NCBI RefSeq assembly: GCF_000092405.1
Contig: NC_014220.1
Span: 806,001-870,000, forward strand
Length of the DNA: 64,000 bases
Direction of reading: 5' to 3'
Source: Syntrophothermus lipocalidus DSM 12680
GTDB taxonomy: Bacteria > Bacillota > Syntrophomonadia > Syntrophomonadales > Syntrophothermaceae
In this document: positions 25,547-34,965 of the stretch, piece by piece
Layout of the letters: the number at the start of each line of letters is the position of its first letter
Numbering within the stretch: the first letter of the stretch is position 1
Program-made: the position numbers and the translations under genes
Notes under the pieces: model-generated
Seen by the model: the letters and a program-made list of their open reading frames with translations, nothing else
The model's database searches: none
What the model was told of the DNA's origin: nothing

Positions 25547-26800
25547 TTGGCCAGGATTGTGGTCAAGGGAGGGAAAGGCTTAAAAGGGAGTGTTACTGTA
25601 AGCGGGTCCAAGAATTCAACTCTTCCGATAATGGCAGCTTGTTTACTTAGCACCGATGAGTGTGTCCTCCATAACGTGCCTAGTTTAGAAGATGTCCGGG
25701 TAATGGAAGAGGTTTTAAAGAAACTAGGGGCTAAGGTGAAACGAGAAAACGATAGTCTAATTATTAATCCGCGTTCAGTAGATTGTTGCGAACTGCCTGA
25801 GGCTTTGACCCGCAAGATGAGGGCTTCCAATCTAGTGATGGGGGCGTTGTTAGGAAGGTTTCGAAAGGCTAAGGTTTCCTATCCCGGGGGGTGCGCGATA
25901 GGAAGCCGGCCTATGGATTTGCACATAAAGGGCTTTAGGTTGCTGGGATGTGAAGTGAACGAAGATAGGGGGTATATAGAAGCTGAGGCGACTTGCCTGA
26001 AAGGAAGGGAAGTGCTGCTCGATTTTCCCAGCGTTGGGGCGACGGAGAACATCATGATGGCTGCGGTTGGGGCTGAAGGCACCACCATTATACGTAACGC
26101 TGCTAGGGAACCGGAGATAGTGGACCTGCAGAGTTTTCTCAACCGAATGGGAGCTAAGATTCGCGGGGCAGGGCTTGACACCATTCGCATAGAAGGTGGG
26201 GGCAGCCTAGGAGGAGTTGAATACGATGTGATTCCTGACCGGATCGAAGCTGGCACATTCATGGTAGCAGCTGCCATAACTAATGGCGATGTTCTCATCG
26301 ACAATGTGGTGGTAGAGCACGTAGAACCGGTACTAGCCAAATTGATGGAATCAGGAGTAAATGTAATTCGGTGCAACGGTGGGATAAGAGTGCGAGGAGG
26401 GCACAAACTAAGGCCGGTCGATATCAAGACCCTTCCTTTTCCTGGGTTCCCGACCGACATGCAACCGCAGATGATGGCGCTGTTGGCAACAGTGGAAGGG
26501 ACCAGCGTTATAGTTGAGACTGTTTTTGAAAATCGGTTTATGCACGTGGACGAATTGAGAAGAATGGGGGCAGATATACGGGTAGAAGGCAGGGTAGCCG
26601 TTGTGCAAGGAAAGAAAAAACTGACCGGCGCTAGGGTGGAAGCTACAGACCTGAGGGCTGGCGCAGCTCTGGTGTTGGCAGGGTTAGCTGCTGAAGGGGA
26701 GACTATAGTAGAAAAACCTTTTCACATCGACCGGGGTTACGAGAACCTAGAGAAAAAACTGAGGAGTTTGGGGGCTGACATAAACAGGGATGAAGGGTAG
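25547..26800 (+). CDS. murA: UDP-N-acetylglucosamine 1-carboxyvinyltransferase
   Basis: Commits UDP-GlcNAc to peptidoglycan by adding enolpyruvate from PEP. It has 417 residues, an inside-out alpha/beta barrel with KNSTLPIMAA (the catalytic Lys-Asn pair), the RKMRASNLVMGALLGRF loop and YPGGCAIGSRPMDLHI. The active-site cysteine expected in the flexible loop is the Cys of PGGCAIGSRP, which is the fosfomycin-sensitive form. Start TTG 25547 follows GCGGAGGTGC. It is the last wall gene before the metal-resistance block. Confidence 0.96.
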   Translation: MARIVVKGGKGLKGSVTVSGSKNSTLPIMAACLLSTDECVLHNVPSLEDVRVMEEVLKKLGAKVKRENDSLIINPRSVDCCELPEALTRKMRASNLVMGALLGRFRKAKVSYPGGCAIGSRPMDLHIKGFRLLGCEVNEDRGYIEAEATCLKGREVLLDFPSVGATENIMMAAVGAEGTTIIRNAAREPEIVDLQSFLNRMGAKIRGAGLDTIRIEGGGSLGGVEYDVIPDRIEAGTFMVAAAITNGDVLIDNVVVEHVEPVLAKLMESGVNVIRCNGGIRVRGGHKLRPVDIKTLPFPGFPTDMQPQMMALLATVEGTSVIVETVFENRFMHVDELRRMGADIRVEGRVAVVQGKKKLTGARVEATDLRAGAALVLAGLAAEGETIVEKPFHIDRGYENLEKKLRSLGADINRDEG

Positions 26801-26871
26801 CAGCAAAAGGGTCGAATCCCTCCCCCAAACAGTTTCTGATTCGTCGCTTGCTGTACAGGTTCTTGAGCTGT

Positions 26872-27285
26872 TTACTGCCCAAACTGTTCTTTGAGCCAGC
26901 TTTGTATTTCATCTCTAATCTGCCGGAATACCGCCATGACTTCTTCCTTGGTGCCTTTAGCTGCGGCCGGATCTCGGAAAGCCCGGTGAATCACATTCTT
27001 ACCTGGAAAGAAAGGACAGTTTTTTCGAGCGTTGTCACACACAGTAACTACGTAATCGAAATCCTGGCCCATGAACTCATCCACGCTTTTTGATCGGTGG
27101 CTGGACATGTCTACCCCCAACTCCTGCATAGCCCTGATGGCATAGGGATTAACAACCCCGGGGTTGGTTCCAGCGCTGAAGACATCAAAACGATCCCCAT
27201 ACATGTGGCGCATTAGAGCTTCGGCCATCTGAGAACGGGCTGAGTTTTGGGTACACAGGAACAAGACCTTTGGTTTGCTTCTCAA
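26872..27285 (-). CDS. arsC: Arsenate reductase, thioredoxin-coupled (low-MW phosphatase fold)
   Basis: Reduces arsenate to arsenite using a three-cysteine relay regenerated by thioredoxin. It has 137 residues. The phosphatase-type loop is Cys11-TQNSAR-Ser with Arg17, and the two further redox cysteines are Cys83 and Cys90 in TVCDNARKNCPFFPG, so the reductase rather than a plain tyrosine phosphatase is indicated. DPAAAKGT carries the general-acid Asp. Start TTG 27285 follows AAAAGGGAGGT. Divergent from cadC-cadA. No arsenite exporter is beside it. Confidence 0.9.
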   Translation of the reverse strand: MRSKPKVLFLCTQNSARSQMAEALMRHMYGDRFDVFSAGTNPGVVNPYAIRAMQELGVDMSSHRSKSVDEFMGQDFDYVVTVCDNARKNCPFFPGKNVIHRAFRDPAAAKGTKEEVMAVFRQIRDEIQSWLKEQFGQ

Positions 27286-27432
27286 AACTAAGTAACCTCC
27301 CTTTTGAGAAATTGCGTGTGGCGTGCCTTCCGATCCACGGTATCAAGGTTTCTTAGGGCGTCAAACTAACCTTGCTATGGTATTCTCCAAGAAGACAAGC
27401 TTTCCTTCTTCATGTAATTCTTAGATTCCTTA

Positions 27433-27490
27433 TTGACAAATAGTAAAAGCGGGGCTAAGGTGTAATTGTAATATGAATAATTGTTCATAT
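27433..27490 (+). promoter_or_regulatory. cadC promoter and CadC/SmtB-type operator
   Basis: A consensus -35 TTGACA lies at 27433-27438; the -10 is not clear (TAAGGT at 17-base spacing, or TAATAT-like sequence closer to the operator). At 27471-27490 there is a near-perfect 20-base palindrome (18 of 20 symmetric) with arms ATATGAA and TTCATAT around TAATTG. This matches the ATATGAAC-type half-sites bound by ArsR-family metal sensors such as SmtB and CadC. It lies 54 bases before the cadC start and 186 bases from the arsC start. Confidence 0.75.
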
Positions 27491-27543
27491 GAACATAACA
27501 AAAAAGGACGAAGGGTTTCGGGGCCAATCAGAGGGAGGACAGG

Positions 27544-27903
27544 GTGGTGCGAGAATCAATAGAGTTTTGCGAATGCGATTGTATTCATGAAGACACGGTA
27601 AGGAAAGTACGGAGCGAGATGATAACCGAGGAGGTAAGCCACGCGCTAGCAGAAGTCTTCAGGGCTTTGGGAGATCCCACGAGGGTCAAATTGCTTTACG
27701 CGCTGTCAAGAAGGGAATTGTGTGTGTGCGATTTGGCGGCGGTGATCGGCGCGTCCGAGTCCGCTGTTTCTCATCAACTGAGGCTTCTGCGCACCCAGAA
27801 GCTGGTCCGGTTTCGCCGGGAGGGAAAAGTAGTCTATTACTCGCTGGCAGACAAACATGTGGAAAAGCTTTTCCAGCAAGGGTTGGAACACGTCACCGAG
27901 TGA
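27544..27903 (+). CDS. cadC: CadC-type ArsR/SmtB metal-sensing repressor
   Basis: A winged-helix repressor released from DNA by Cd(II), Pb(II) or Zn(II). It has 119 residues. Three N-terminal cysteines (Cys9, 11, 13 in FCECDC) and the alpha3 pair Cys60/Cys62 in ELCVCDLA make the thiolate site typical of CadC rather than SmtB alone. The DNA-reading helix is ASESAVSHQLRLLR. A C-terminal H-rich stretch (DKHVEKLFQQGLEH) fits the second zinc site. Start GTG 27544 follows GAGGGAGGAC. The P-type ATPase gene follows 68 bases downstream. Confidence 0.92.
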   Translation: MVRESIEFCECDCIHEDTVRKVRSEMITEEVSHALAEVFRALGDPTRVKLLYALSRRELCVCDLAAVIGASESAVSHQLRLLRTQKLVRFRREGKVVYYSLADKHVEKLFQQGLEHVTE

Positions 27904-27971
27904 ATTCGTTCTCGATGCCATGATGAGACGCCGAAGTAGCGCTAAGTATCTTTAGAACGGAGGACAGGCTC

Positions 27972-30350
27972 ATGGACAAAGCTGTAACAATTCCAGATGC
28001 TGCGTTTTCGGCCGACATCTATGTCAGGGGAATAGACTGCCCTGATTGTGCGGCCAGGGTAGAGCAGGCAGTTAAAGGGTTACCCGGGGTAATTAACGCC
28101 AAGGTGCTGGTGAGGTCCAGCAAGCTGGCTTTTCTGTATGACCCGGCTCTGATCGAGGTTGAACAGGTAGTCTCCAAAGTGAGTGAATTGGGATACACAA
28201 CAACAAAGGCGGAGGGGTGTTCAAACACCGGTGCTTTAGCCGAGGGTATTACCAGCACTATTCGAATTTTCGGCCTCGATTGCGGGGATTGTGCTGCCAA
28301 GCTGGAAACGGGTCTGAGGCGAATTCCCGGTGTAAAACGAGCTGTTGTTAACCTTGCTCTTTCCAAGGTTGAGGTTGACCACAGCGGACCGTTGCCGGAA
28401 ATCCTAAAGACCATTGAAGCTATGGGTTACACGGCAAAGCTAGAAGATAGACGCCTTAAGTCAGGGTTTGACGGGCAAAACACTGCCACTAGCAAGTATG
28501 CGTTGCCAACGGTTTTATCCGGAACTATGGTAGCGATAGGATTATTTTTCGGTCTTCTCGGTCTGCCCGATTCGATAGTAAGTGCTGCTTATTTGGTCGC
28601 CATCTTGTTTGGGGGATATTTACCTGCCCGAAACGGTTGGGCGATCATCAGGAGTGCCAGAGAACTTGACATGAACGTATTAGTAGTGATTGCCGTCGCG
28701 GGAGCGGTCGCTATAGGGCGCCTGGAAGAGGCGGCAGCGGTGGTATTCTTGTTCTCGCTCGGTAACACTTTACAGGGTTACACTTTCGAAAGGACCAGGA
28801 GTTCAATCAGAGCCTTGATGGAACTCGCACCCGACGAGGCAGTCGTTCGGCGGGACGGGCGTGAGGAGGTACTGTCAGTGCAGGATATCCGGATTGGAGA
28901 TGTAGTAATAGTGCGCCCGGGTGAGCGTGTGCCCGTAGATGGCAGGATATTGGAGGGAACTACTTTTGTCAACCAAGCTGCCATAACCGGAGAGTCGGTG
29001 CCGGTGGAAAAGAAACCCGGTGATGAGGTCTTAGCAGGAAGTATTAACGGAATGGGGGCTCTTGAGGTTGAGGTCACCAGAGCTGCCCAGGACAACACGG
29101 TATCGAGGATCATCCGTTTGGTAGAACAAGCGCAGACCCAGCGGGCTCCTTCACAGCAAACAGTAGATAGGTTTGCCCGCTACTATACTCCAATCGTCAT
29201 AACAGCAGCAATCCTGGTTGCAATAGTTCCCCCTTTGGGATTACACCAGCCTTTTAACAAGTGGCTGTATGAGGCTTTGGCCATGTTGCTGGTCGCTTGT
29301 CCTTGTGCCCTTGTCATCTCGACTCCGGTTGCTGTAGTGGCGGCGTTGGGGAATGCGGCCAGAAACGGGGTCTTGATAAAGGGTGGAGGTTACCTAGAAG
29401 AGGCCGGAACTCTTTCTGTTGTTGCCTTTGACAAGACCGGCACCTTGACGGTGGGAGAACCGAGAGTAACTGATGTGGTTCCGCTAACGGCCACAGCTCA
29501 GGAAGTAATCCAGGTTGCAGCTGCTATTGAAGCGCGGTCGGAGCATCCTTTAGGCGAGGCCATAACGAAATACGCCAAGGACGCAGGAATTGACGCGCCT
29601 GCCGTTAGCGGGTTTAGATCCGTTCCAGGGCGGGGAGCACAGGGAAACATAGGTGATAAGCGGTACCACATCGGGAGTGAACGCTTCATTGCCGAACTTG
29701 GGATTAGCCTTGCGGCAGCCCGAAAAGACATTGCAAGGTTGCAGTCGTGTGGCAAAACGGTAATAATTGTGGGAGATGATAAGAGAGTCCTCGGGCTTAT
29801 TGCGACAGCGGATACCTTGCGCGAACACAGCCGCGCGGCAGTCAGTAAACTGAAACAGCTAGGGATAAGGAAAACGGTGATGCTAACCGGGGACAACGAA
29901 TCTACGGCAAGCGCTGTTGGTCGCGAGGTAGGGATTGACGAATTTAGAGCGGACTTGTTACCCGAGGGGAAACTGGACGTTATCAGAGACCTTTTGGCCA
30001 AATATGGTAAAGTGGCGATGGTAGGCGATGGGGTGAACGATGCTCCGGCCATGGCGGCGTCGACAGTGGGCATCGCAATGGGCGCGGCAGGAACCGATGC
30101 TGCTTTAGAAACGGCCGATATTGCCTTAATGGCCGATGATCTCTTAAAGTTACCCTATACGGTGAAGCTGAGCCGAAAAGCCGTGAGTATCATTCGGCAA
30201 AATATAGCATTTTCCTTATTATTAAAAGGGATCATCTTGTTGCTGGTAATACCGGGATGGTTGACCATGTGGCTGGCGGTGGCTGGAGATACGGGGACAT
30301 CGTTGTTGGTGACTCTTAACAGCATGAGGTTACTGCGGGCCCGAGACTAA
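27972..30350 (+). CDS. cadA: Heavy-metal-exporting P1B-type ATPase (Zn/Cd/Pb)
   Basis: Inner-membrane pump exporting divalent soft metals. It has 792 residues: two N-terminal HMA domains with GIDCPDCAA (Cys23/Cys26) and GLDCGDCAAK (about 102-111), then membrane helices, the TGES actuator loop, the metal-binding CPC at 443-445, phosphorylated Asp487 in DKTGTLT, the HP motif in SEHPLGEA and the hinge GDGVNDAPAMA. The Asp before each CXXC and the CPC helix fit the P1B-2 zinc/cadmium/lead group rather than copper pumps. Start ATG 27972 follows ACGGAGGACAGG. Expected to be repressed by CadC. Confidence 0.95.
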   Translation: MDKAVTIPDAAFSADIYVRGIDCPDCAARVEQAVKGLPGVINAKVLVRSSKLAFLYDPALIEVEQVVSKVSELGYTTTKAEGCSNTGALAEGITSTIRIFGLDCGDCAAKLETGLRRIPGVKRAVVNLALSKVEVDHSGPLPEILKTIEAMGYTAKLEDRRLKSGFDGQNTATSKYALPTVLSGTMVAIGLFFGLLGLPDSIVSAAYLVAILFGGYLPARNGWAIIRSARELDMNVLVVIAVAGAVAIGRLEEAAAVVFLFSLGNTLQGYTFERTRSSIRALMELAPDEAVVRRDGREEVLSVQDIRIGDVVIVRPGERVPVDGRILEGTTFVNQAAITGESVPVEKKPGDEVLAGSINGMGALEVEVTRAAQDNTVSRIIRLVEQAQTQRAPSQQTVDRFARYYTPIVITAAILVAIVPPLGLHQPFNKWLYEALAMLLVACPCALVISTPVAVVAALGNAARNGVLIKGGGYLEEAGTLSVVAFDKTGTLTVGEPRVTDVVPLTATAQEVIQVAAAIEARSEHPLGEAITKYAKDAGIDAPAVSGFRSVPGRGAQGNIGDKRYHIGSERFIAELGISLAAARKDIARLQSCGKTVIIVGDDKRVLGLIATADTLREHSRAAVSKLKQLGIRKTVMLTGDNESTASAVGREVGIDEFRADLLPEGKLDVIRDLLAKYGKVAMVGDGVNDAPAMAASTVGIAMGAAGTDAALETADIALMADDLLKLPYTVKLSRKAVSIIRQNIAFSLLLKGIILLLVIPGWLTMWLAVAGDTGTSLLVTLNSMRLLRARD

Positions 30351-30404
30351 GACTAAGGCGTTGTTTGTTCGCAAGCAACCGCGGATCATTATCTGTTCTT
30401 ATCG

Positions 30405-30433
30405 TTTATGCCACTGTAGATTTTTGTTATAAT
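30405..30433 (+). promoter_or_regulatory. ftsQ promoter with extended -10
   Basis: A perfect TATAAT at 30428-30433 preceded by TGT (an extended -10, TGN-TATAAT); the -35 is poor (TTTATG at 30405-30410). It lies between cadA and ftsQ and would restart transcription of the division genes after the metal-resistance block. A small hairpin with a TTCG loop (30360-30379) precedes it but lacks a T tract. Confidence 0.65.
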
Positions 30434-30451
30434 TCAGATGGGGTGTGAGCG

Positions 30452-31186
30452 ATGTCCCTTCGAAAATTGGTGGTAAAGAGAGCTATGAGCATCTCTTTGT
30501 TTTTGTTTTTGGCTTTAGTCGCCTTTTATTCCCTGATCCACAGCTCTCTTTTTTCGGTTAAGGAGGTGGCCGTTACAGGGAACAAGGTGGTGATGGCAGG
30601 GGAAATCAAGGCTTTATCAGGAATAGTAGCTGACACCAATATTTTTCAGATTGACCCGGCTCGAGCTGAGCAAGCGGTTAAGATACATCCCCTGATCAAA
30701 GACGCGAAAGTGGTCCGTCATCTTCCTAATCGCATAGAGATCAAGGTTGTGGAGCGCAAACCGTGGGCGGTCGTGCCCGCAGGCGAGACCTTTTGGATCA
30801 TCGATGATTGTGGGGTATTTATCGACCGAACAGAATCGATTCAGACCGTGTCATGCCCAGTAATTACAATGGAAGGAATTCCCCCCAAAATCAGTATTGG
30901 ACAAAGATTGAATGAAGATGCGATAGGTGCAGTTCGGGATATTGTAAATAACCTCTCTGAGCTTCAGCTAAGCCAGATATCTGAGTTTCACTGCAGGAAA
31001 GACAATCAGGTTTACATTTATACTCTTCGCGGTACGGAGATTCGATTTGGCCACACCGATCGGCTGTCGGAAAAGGTAAGGATGATAGATCAAGTGCTGG
31101 AGATGGAACAAGAGTTGAGCCCCGGTGAGGCCTTAGCTTACGTGGATCTTCGCTTTAAGGGACAGCCAGTCGCGAAGTACAGGTAG
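30452..31186 (+). CDS. ftsQ: Cell division protein FtsQ/DivIB
   Basis: Bitopic divisome protein that forms a complex with FtsL and DivIC. It has 244 residues: a short basic cytosolic end, a membrane helix at about 14-32 (ISLFLFLALVAFYSLIHSS), then a POTRA domain starting FSVKEVAVTGNKVVMAGEIKALSGI, and a beta domain with RIEIKVVERKPWAVV. Start ATG 30452. It is separated from the wall genes by the arsC/cadC/cadA block and heads the second dcw part, ftsQ to ftsZ. Confidence 0.9.
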   Translation: MSLRKLVVKRAMSISLFLFLALVAFYSLIHSSLFSVKEVAVTGNKVVMAGEIKALSGIVADTNIFQIDPARAEQAVKIHPLIKDAKVVRHLPNRIEIKVVERKPWAVVPAGETFWIIDDCGVFIDRTESIQTVSCPVITMEGIPPKISIGQRLNEDAIGAVRDIVNNLSELQLSQISEFHCRKDNQVYIYTLRGTEIRFGHTDRLSEKVRMIDQVLEMEQELSPGEALAYVDLRFKGQPVAKYR

Positions 31187-31201
31187 TGGGGGCGAGTAGT
31201 A

Positions 31202-31906
31202 TTGAAAAAGGAATCAATTGCTTCGATTGCCTTGGTTTGCATCATCCTGGGGTTTATGCTGGCTGTTCAGTTTAAGACTACGGCCGCTAATCCGAACAAT
31301 ATCTCCACGGCGAGAGCCCAGGACCTCACAGAACAACTGGAGAAGATTACAAAAGAAAGAGACGCGTTAGCCGACGAACTGGCTTCCTTAAGAGAAAAAT
31401 TGGCGCAAACCAACAAACGAGACCAGGCTATCAATGCGCTCACCGAGGAGCTGACGAGGGCGAATGTTTTAGCCGGATTGGTGCCGGTAAAAGGCCCAGG
31501 GATAATCGTAACCTTGACTGACAGTTCTCAGCCGTTGCAGCCTACGGATAATCCTAACCTATATCTGGTCCATGATGAGGATCTGTTGCGGCTAGTCAAT
31601 GAGCTCAGAGCCGGCGGGGCTGAGGCTATAGCGGTCAACGACCAGCGTTTGGTAAGTAACTCAGAAATAAGGTGCGCGGGACCGACGATTTTGGTGAACA
31701 CTACAAAAATTGCTCCTCCTTTTGTGATCAAGGCTATTGGCGATCCCCAACTGCTAGAAAGTTCCATACGAATGAAAGGCGGGTGGCTGGAAACATTGGA
31801 GACGTGGGGGATAAAGAGCCAGGTTAAGGTCATGCAAACCATAGAGATACCGGCCTACAAAGGTCCGCTCGATTTCCAGTATGCAGTACCCCAGACCAAA
31901 TCATGA
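31202..31906 (+). CDS. DUF881-family membrane-anchored protein (YlxW/YlxX type)
   Basis: A conserved Gram-positive protein of 234 residues, commonly found between ftsQ and ftsA/ftsZ; function unknown. It has an N-terminal membrane anchor (about residues 6-22), a coiled coil at about 40-80 (LTEQLEKITKERDALADELASL) and the DUF881 domain with GLVPVKGPGIIVTLTDS, then HDEDLLRLVNELRAGGAEAIAVNDQRL. The globular part is outside the cell. Start TTG 31202 follows TGGGGGCG. Confidence 0.85.
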   Translation: MKKESIASIALVCIILGFMLAVQFKTTAANPNNISTARAQDLTEQLEKITKERDALADELASLREKLAQTNKRDQAINALTEELTRANVLAGLVPVKGPGIIVTLTDSSQPLQPTDNPNLYLVHDEDLLRLVNELRAGGAEAIAVNDQRLVSNSEIRCAGPTILVNTTKIAPPFVIKAIGDPQLLESSIRMKGGWLETLETWGIKSQVKVMQTIEIPAYKGPLDFQYAVPQTKS

Positions 31907-31925
31907 TGCAAAGGCGGAATAAACG

Positions 31926-32261
31926 ATGTGGGTGTTGATACTGTTTTGCCTGTTGTTCGGGATATTTATAGGGCTACAGATGCCGGTTTTTATACCCTTT
32001 CTTTATGCAAAGTATATGTCTATTGCCATCTTAGCCGCCCTTGACTCTGTCTTCGGAGGCATAAGGGCTTACATGGAGGATGTTTTCGACAACATCGTTT
32101 TTGTGAGTGGATTTTTTATCAACATCCTGCTGGCCGCAGGGTTGGCGTACCTGGGGGATCGTTTGGGGGTAGAGCTGTATCTGGCAGCGGTTGTAGCATT
32201 TGGCGTAAGGATATTCCAGAATCTGGCTATTATTCGTCGATATCTCCTTAAAAAATGGTGA
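31926..32261 (+). CDS. sbp: Small basic family membrane protein (DUF1290)
   Basis: A 111-residue membrane protein with three hydrophobic segments (about 2-20, 28-45 and 58-96) and a basic end (RRYLLKKW). It matches the Sbp/DUF1290 family, found beside ftsA/ftsZ in Gram-positive bacteria; role unknown. LDSVFGGIRAYMED is the conserved core. Start ATG 31926, 19 bases after the DUF881 gene. Confidence 0.85.
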   Translation: MWVLILFCLLFGIFIGLQMPVFIPFLYAKYMSIAILAALDSVFGGIRAYMEDVFDNIVFVSGFFINILLAAGLAYLGDRLGVELYLAAVVAFGVRIFQNLAIIRRYLLKKW

Positions 32262-32339
32262 TAAAAAGTTTCACCAAAAAAAGGAAAATCTTATTCTGTG
32301 TGGTAATAATGACTTAGTCATGTTTTGGTGGAGGTTTTC

Positions 32340-33581
32340 ATGGCTAAGAAATCCTACCGGAAGATATTAGTCGGATTGGATGTGGGCACTACCAAAGTAG
32401 CCGGGGCCGCCGGCCAGGTTTCTTATGACGGGGCTGTTGATGTTTTAGGGATATGCGAGGTTCCTTCGTTTGGTTTGCGCAGGGGGAATGTTATAGACAT
32501 AGACAGCACATCGAGGGCTATAGACCGTTGCCTCAATGATCTGGAAAGGATGTGTGGCATAAATATCGCCAGTGCACGCGTGGGGTTTTCTGGAGCCAAT
32601 ATTGCTACAATTCCTAACCGGGCGGTAGTGGCTGTAGGTCATCCTGGCAACGAGATTGTGCAGGAAGACGTTGAACGCGTGGTTCATGCTGCTAAGATGA
32701 TTGCTATTCCGCCTGATCGTTCAATAATTCATTTGTTACCGCGACAATTCATTGTTGACGGTTACGAGGGTGTAACGGATGCGGTGGGTATGGCCGGGAG
32801 CAGGCTGGAGGTAGAAGCTGTTCTGGTGACGGCAGCGACCACCGCAGTCCAGAACCTTATGAAAGCCGTGGGACGCGCCGGTTTGAAGGTAAAAGAACTG
32901 ACCCTGAACACGCTCTTGGCAGCCGAGTCAGTTCTTTCCCCCGCAGAGAAGGAAATGGGCGTTGTCTTGGTGGATATCGGCGGGGGTACCATGGATATTT
33001 CGATCTACGAACAAGGAGGATTGGTTTTCAGCTCGATCATCCCGGTGGGAGGAGAGCATATAACCAGGGATCTGGCAGTTGGATTGAGGACTAATCTCGA
33101 GGAAGCGAACCGTATTAAGGAACAGCACGGATGCAGCAGTGTGGATGCAGCAAGAGAAGACGTAATAATAGAGGTATCTAATATTAACGGGCAAGCAAGT
33201 CGACAGGTATCAGAGAAGTTTGTTGCTTCCATAATTCAGCCAAGGATAGAAGAGATGTTGGAGATAGTACAGGGGGAACTATTCCGCGCAGGGGTAATAG
33301 GGGTTCCTCCTGGAGGAATAGTTTTAACTGGGGGAACTTCTAATCTAAGAGGAATTACTAGGTCGGTCGAAGAATACTTACATATCCCAGCTAGGGTTGG
33401 TTTGCCAGAAAACACGAGATTTATCAACGGAGAGTTTAAGCAGGGACAATATGCTGCTGTTTTAGGTGCTCTGTTGTATGATTTGAAGAATTCTGCTTCT
33501 GACGTAAACCTGGATGAGGAGTTGTTGTTGGGAAGCTGGCTGGGTAGAGTTATTCTGTGGTTCAAAGATCTGTTCAGATAG
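32340..33581 (+). CDS. ftsA: Cell division protein FtsA
   Basis: An actin-like ATPase that ties FtsZ filaments to the membrane. It has 413 residues from ATG 32340 behind GGTGGAGG (32329-32334 region); an in-frame start at 32325 is less well placed. It shows the phosphate-1 loop [13 protein letters not shown]2 domain, phosphate-2 [13 protein letters not shown] and the adenosine motif [12 protein letters not shown]. The C terminus [13 protein letters not shown] is the expected amphipathic membrane-targeting helix. Eleven bases separate it from ftsZ. Confidence 0.95.
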   Translation: MAKKSYRKILVGLDVGTTKVAGAAGQVSYDGAVDVLGICEVPSFGLRRGNVIDIDSTSRAIDRCLNDLERMCGINIASARVGFSGANIATIPNRAVVAVGHPGNEIVQEDVERVVHAAKMIAIPPDRSIIHLLPRQFIVDGYEGVTDAVGMAGSRLEVEAVLVTAATTAVQNLMKAVGRAGLKVKELTLNTLLAAESVLSPAEKEMGVVLVDIGGGTMDISIYEQGGLVFSSIIPVGGEHITRDLAVGLRTNLEEANRIKEQHGCSSVDAAREDVIIEVSNINGQASRQVSEKFVASIIQPRIEEMLEIVQGELFRAGVIGVPPGGIVLTGGTSNLRGITRSVEEYLHIPARVGLPENTRFINGEFKQGQYAAVLGALLYDLKNSASDVNLDEELLLGSWLGRVILWFKDLFR

Positions 33582-33592
33582 GAGGTTCACGA

Positions 33593-34651
33593 GTGGTGCT
33601 GGAATTGGATGTGGAGATTCAACAATACGCCGATATCAAAGTTATCGGGATCGGCGGGGGAGGCAACAACGCTATAAACAGAATGATCGAAGCCGGGCTG
33701 AAAGGGGTTGAGTTCATTGCGATAAACACCGATGCCCAGGCTTTATACCTGTCCAAGGCGGAAAAGAAGATTCAAATTGGAGAGAAGTTGACCAAGGGAT
33801 TAGGAGCAGGAGCGAACCCTGAGATAGGCAAAAAAGCAGCAGAAGAAAGCGCCGACGAAATCAAGAAGGCTTTGCAGGGGGCAGACATGGTGTTTGTAAC
33901 CGCAGGAATGGGTGGAGGTACTGGCACCGGAGGGGCTCCAGTCGTGGCTCAGCTGGCCAAGGAAGCAGGAGCCTTAACTGTAGGGGTAGTAACCAGGCCG
34001 TTTCAGTTCGAAGGACGCAAGCGGGGCGGGCAAGCAGAAAAGGGCATTGCAGAGTTGAAAAGCAAGGTAGACAGTCTCATAACTATACCAAATGATCGCC
34101 TTCTCCAGGTTATCGATAAACATACTTCTATCAATGAAGCTTTCAGGATTGCCGACGATATTTTACGGCAAGGGGTTCAGGGCATATCCGACCTGATTGC
34201 GGTTCCTGGTCTCATCAACTGTGATTTTGCAGATGTCAAGACCATCATGATGGAAACCGGTTCGGCCCTAATGGGAATTGGTATTGCCAGGGGAGAGAAC
34301 CGGGCAGCGGAGGCAGCCAGGGCAGCCATATCTAGCCCTTTATTAGAAACATCGATTGAAGGGGCAAAAGGGGTTCTTTTCAACATCACCGGGGATTCGA
34401 ACTTGACGCTGTTCGAAGTCAACGAGGCAGCGGAAATCATAGCTCAAGCGGCCGACCCGGAAGCCAACATAATTTTTGGAGCGGTAGTGGATGACAGCCT
34501 CCAGGATGAAGTAAGGGTGACGGTTATAGCCACGGGTTTTGATACGGAACGGAACGTGAACAGAGGGGCTATCGGGGGATACGAACATCCAAGATCCTTT
34601 GGCACTCCTCCGGATCTCGACATTCCGACCTTCCTGCGGCGAAAAGGTTAG
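33593..34651 (+). CDS. ftsZ: Cell division protein FtsZ
   Basis: Tubulin-like GTPase that forms the division ring. It has 352 residues from GTG 33593, six bases after AGGAGGT. It has [14 protein letters not shown] at the N terminus, the tubulin signature GGGTGTGG near residue 107 and the T7 loop ([13 protein letters not shown]). The linker is short, and the C-terminal interaction peptide reads [12 protein letters not shown]. It ends the dcw cluster; a strong terminator follows 110 bases downstream. Confidence 0.98.
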   Translation: MVLELDVEIQQYADIKVIGIGGGGNNAINRMIEAGLKGVEFIAINTDAQALYLSKAEKKIQIGEKLTKGLGAGANPEIGKKAAEESADEIKKALQGADMVFVTAGMGGGTGTGGAPVVAQLAKEAGALTVGVVTRPFQFEGRKRGGQAEKGIAELKSKVDSLITIPNDRLLQVIDKHTSINEAFRIADDILRQGVQGISDLIAVPGLINCDFADVKTIMMETGSALMGIGIARGENRAAEAARAAISSPLLETSIEGAKGVLFNITGDSNLTLFEVNEAAEIIAQAADPEANIIFGAVVDDSLQDEVRVTVIATGFDTERNVNRGAIGGYEHPRSFGTPPDLDIPTFLRRKG

Positions 34652-34965
34652 GAGCGATAGGGGACCTGACCGGTATAGACAGACCTTCGTGAAAACCAGC
34701 GGTGTCATATGTAGAAGATAGGAGTACTTGCATAGAAGGCTTTAATATAGAAGCAAGGAACCCCTTGTTACTATTTGTTGTAACAAGGGGTTTTTATCGT
34801 GCGGGGATAATCGGCAAATACCATATAATGACATATTGCCATAAGCATCTATAGTATAATTTTCCTGGTATTAGTGAGGTCTTTATCCAGGCATATGTTC
34901 ATAGTTATTTAATGATTAGGTACCCGGACTAAGGTTCGTCTTGAACCGGTTAGAGGTGCTTTTCG
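34652..34965 (+). other. ftsZ-spoIIGA intergenic region
   Basis: 314 bases without a gene. It holds the ftsZ terminator at 34761-34795 and two TATAAT sequences (34824-34829 and 34855-34860), candidates for the -10 of the spoIIG operon. Neither has a good -35 at 17 bases. I see no clear pair of Spo0A boxes. Confidence 0.5.
34761..34795 (+). terminator. Intrinsic terminator after ftsZ
   Basis: CCCCTTGTTAC at 34761-34771 pairs with GTAACAAGGGG at 34780-34790, followed by TTTTT. An 11-base-pair perfect stem with an 8-base loop. Confidence 0.92.

Noticed and set aside
25879-26460. Long open frame on the minus strand, 193 codons
   Set aside because: It lies opposite murA, has no ribosome site or family resemblance, and its Ser/Pro/Thr-rich content is the usual antisense shadow.
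29498-30073. Minus-strand open frame of 191 codons
   Set aside because: Antisense to the conserved cadA phosphorylation and hinge domains; no ribosome site.
26801-30451. Mobile genetic element carrying the metal-resistance genes
   Set aside because: No transposase, recombinase, terminal inverted repeat or direct-repeat target site could be seen at either edge.
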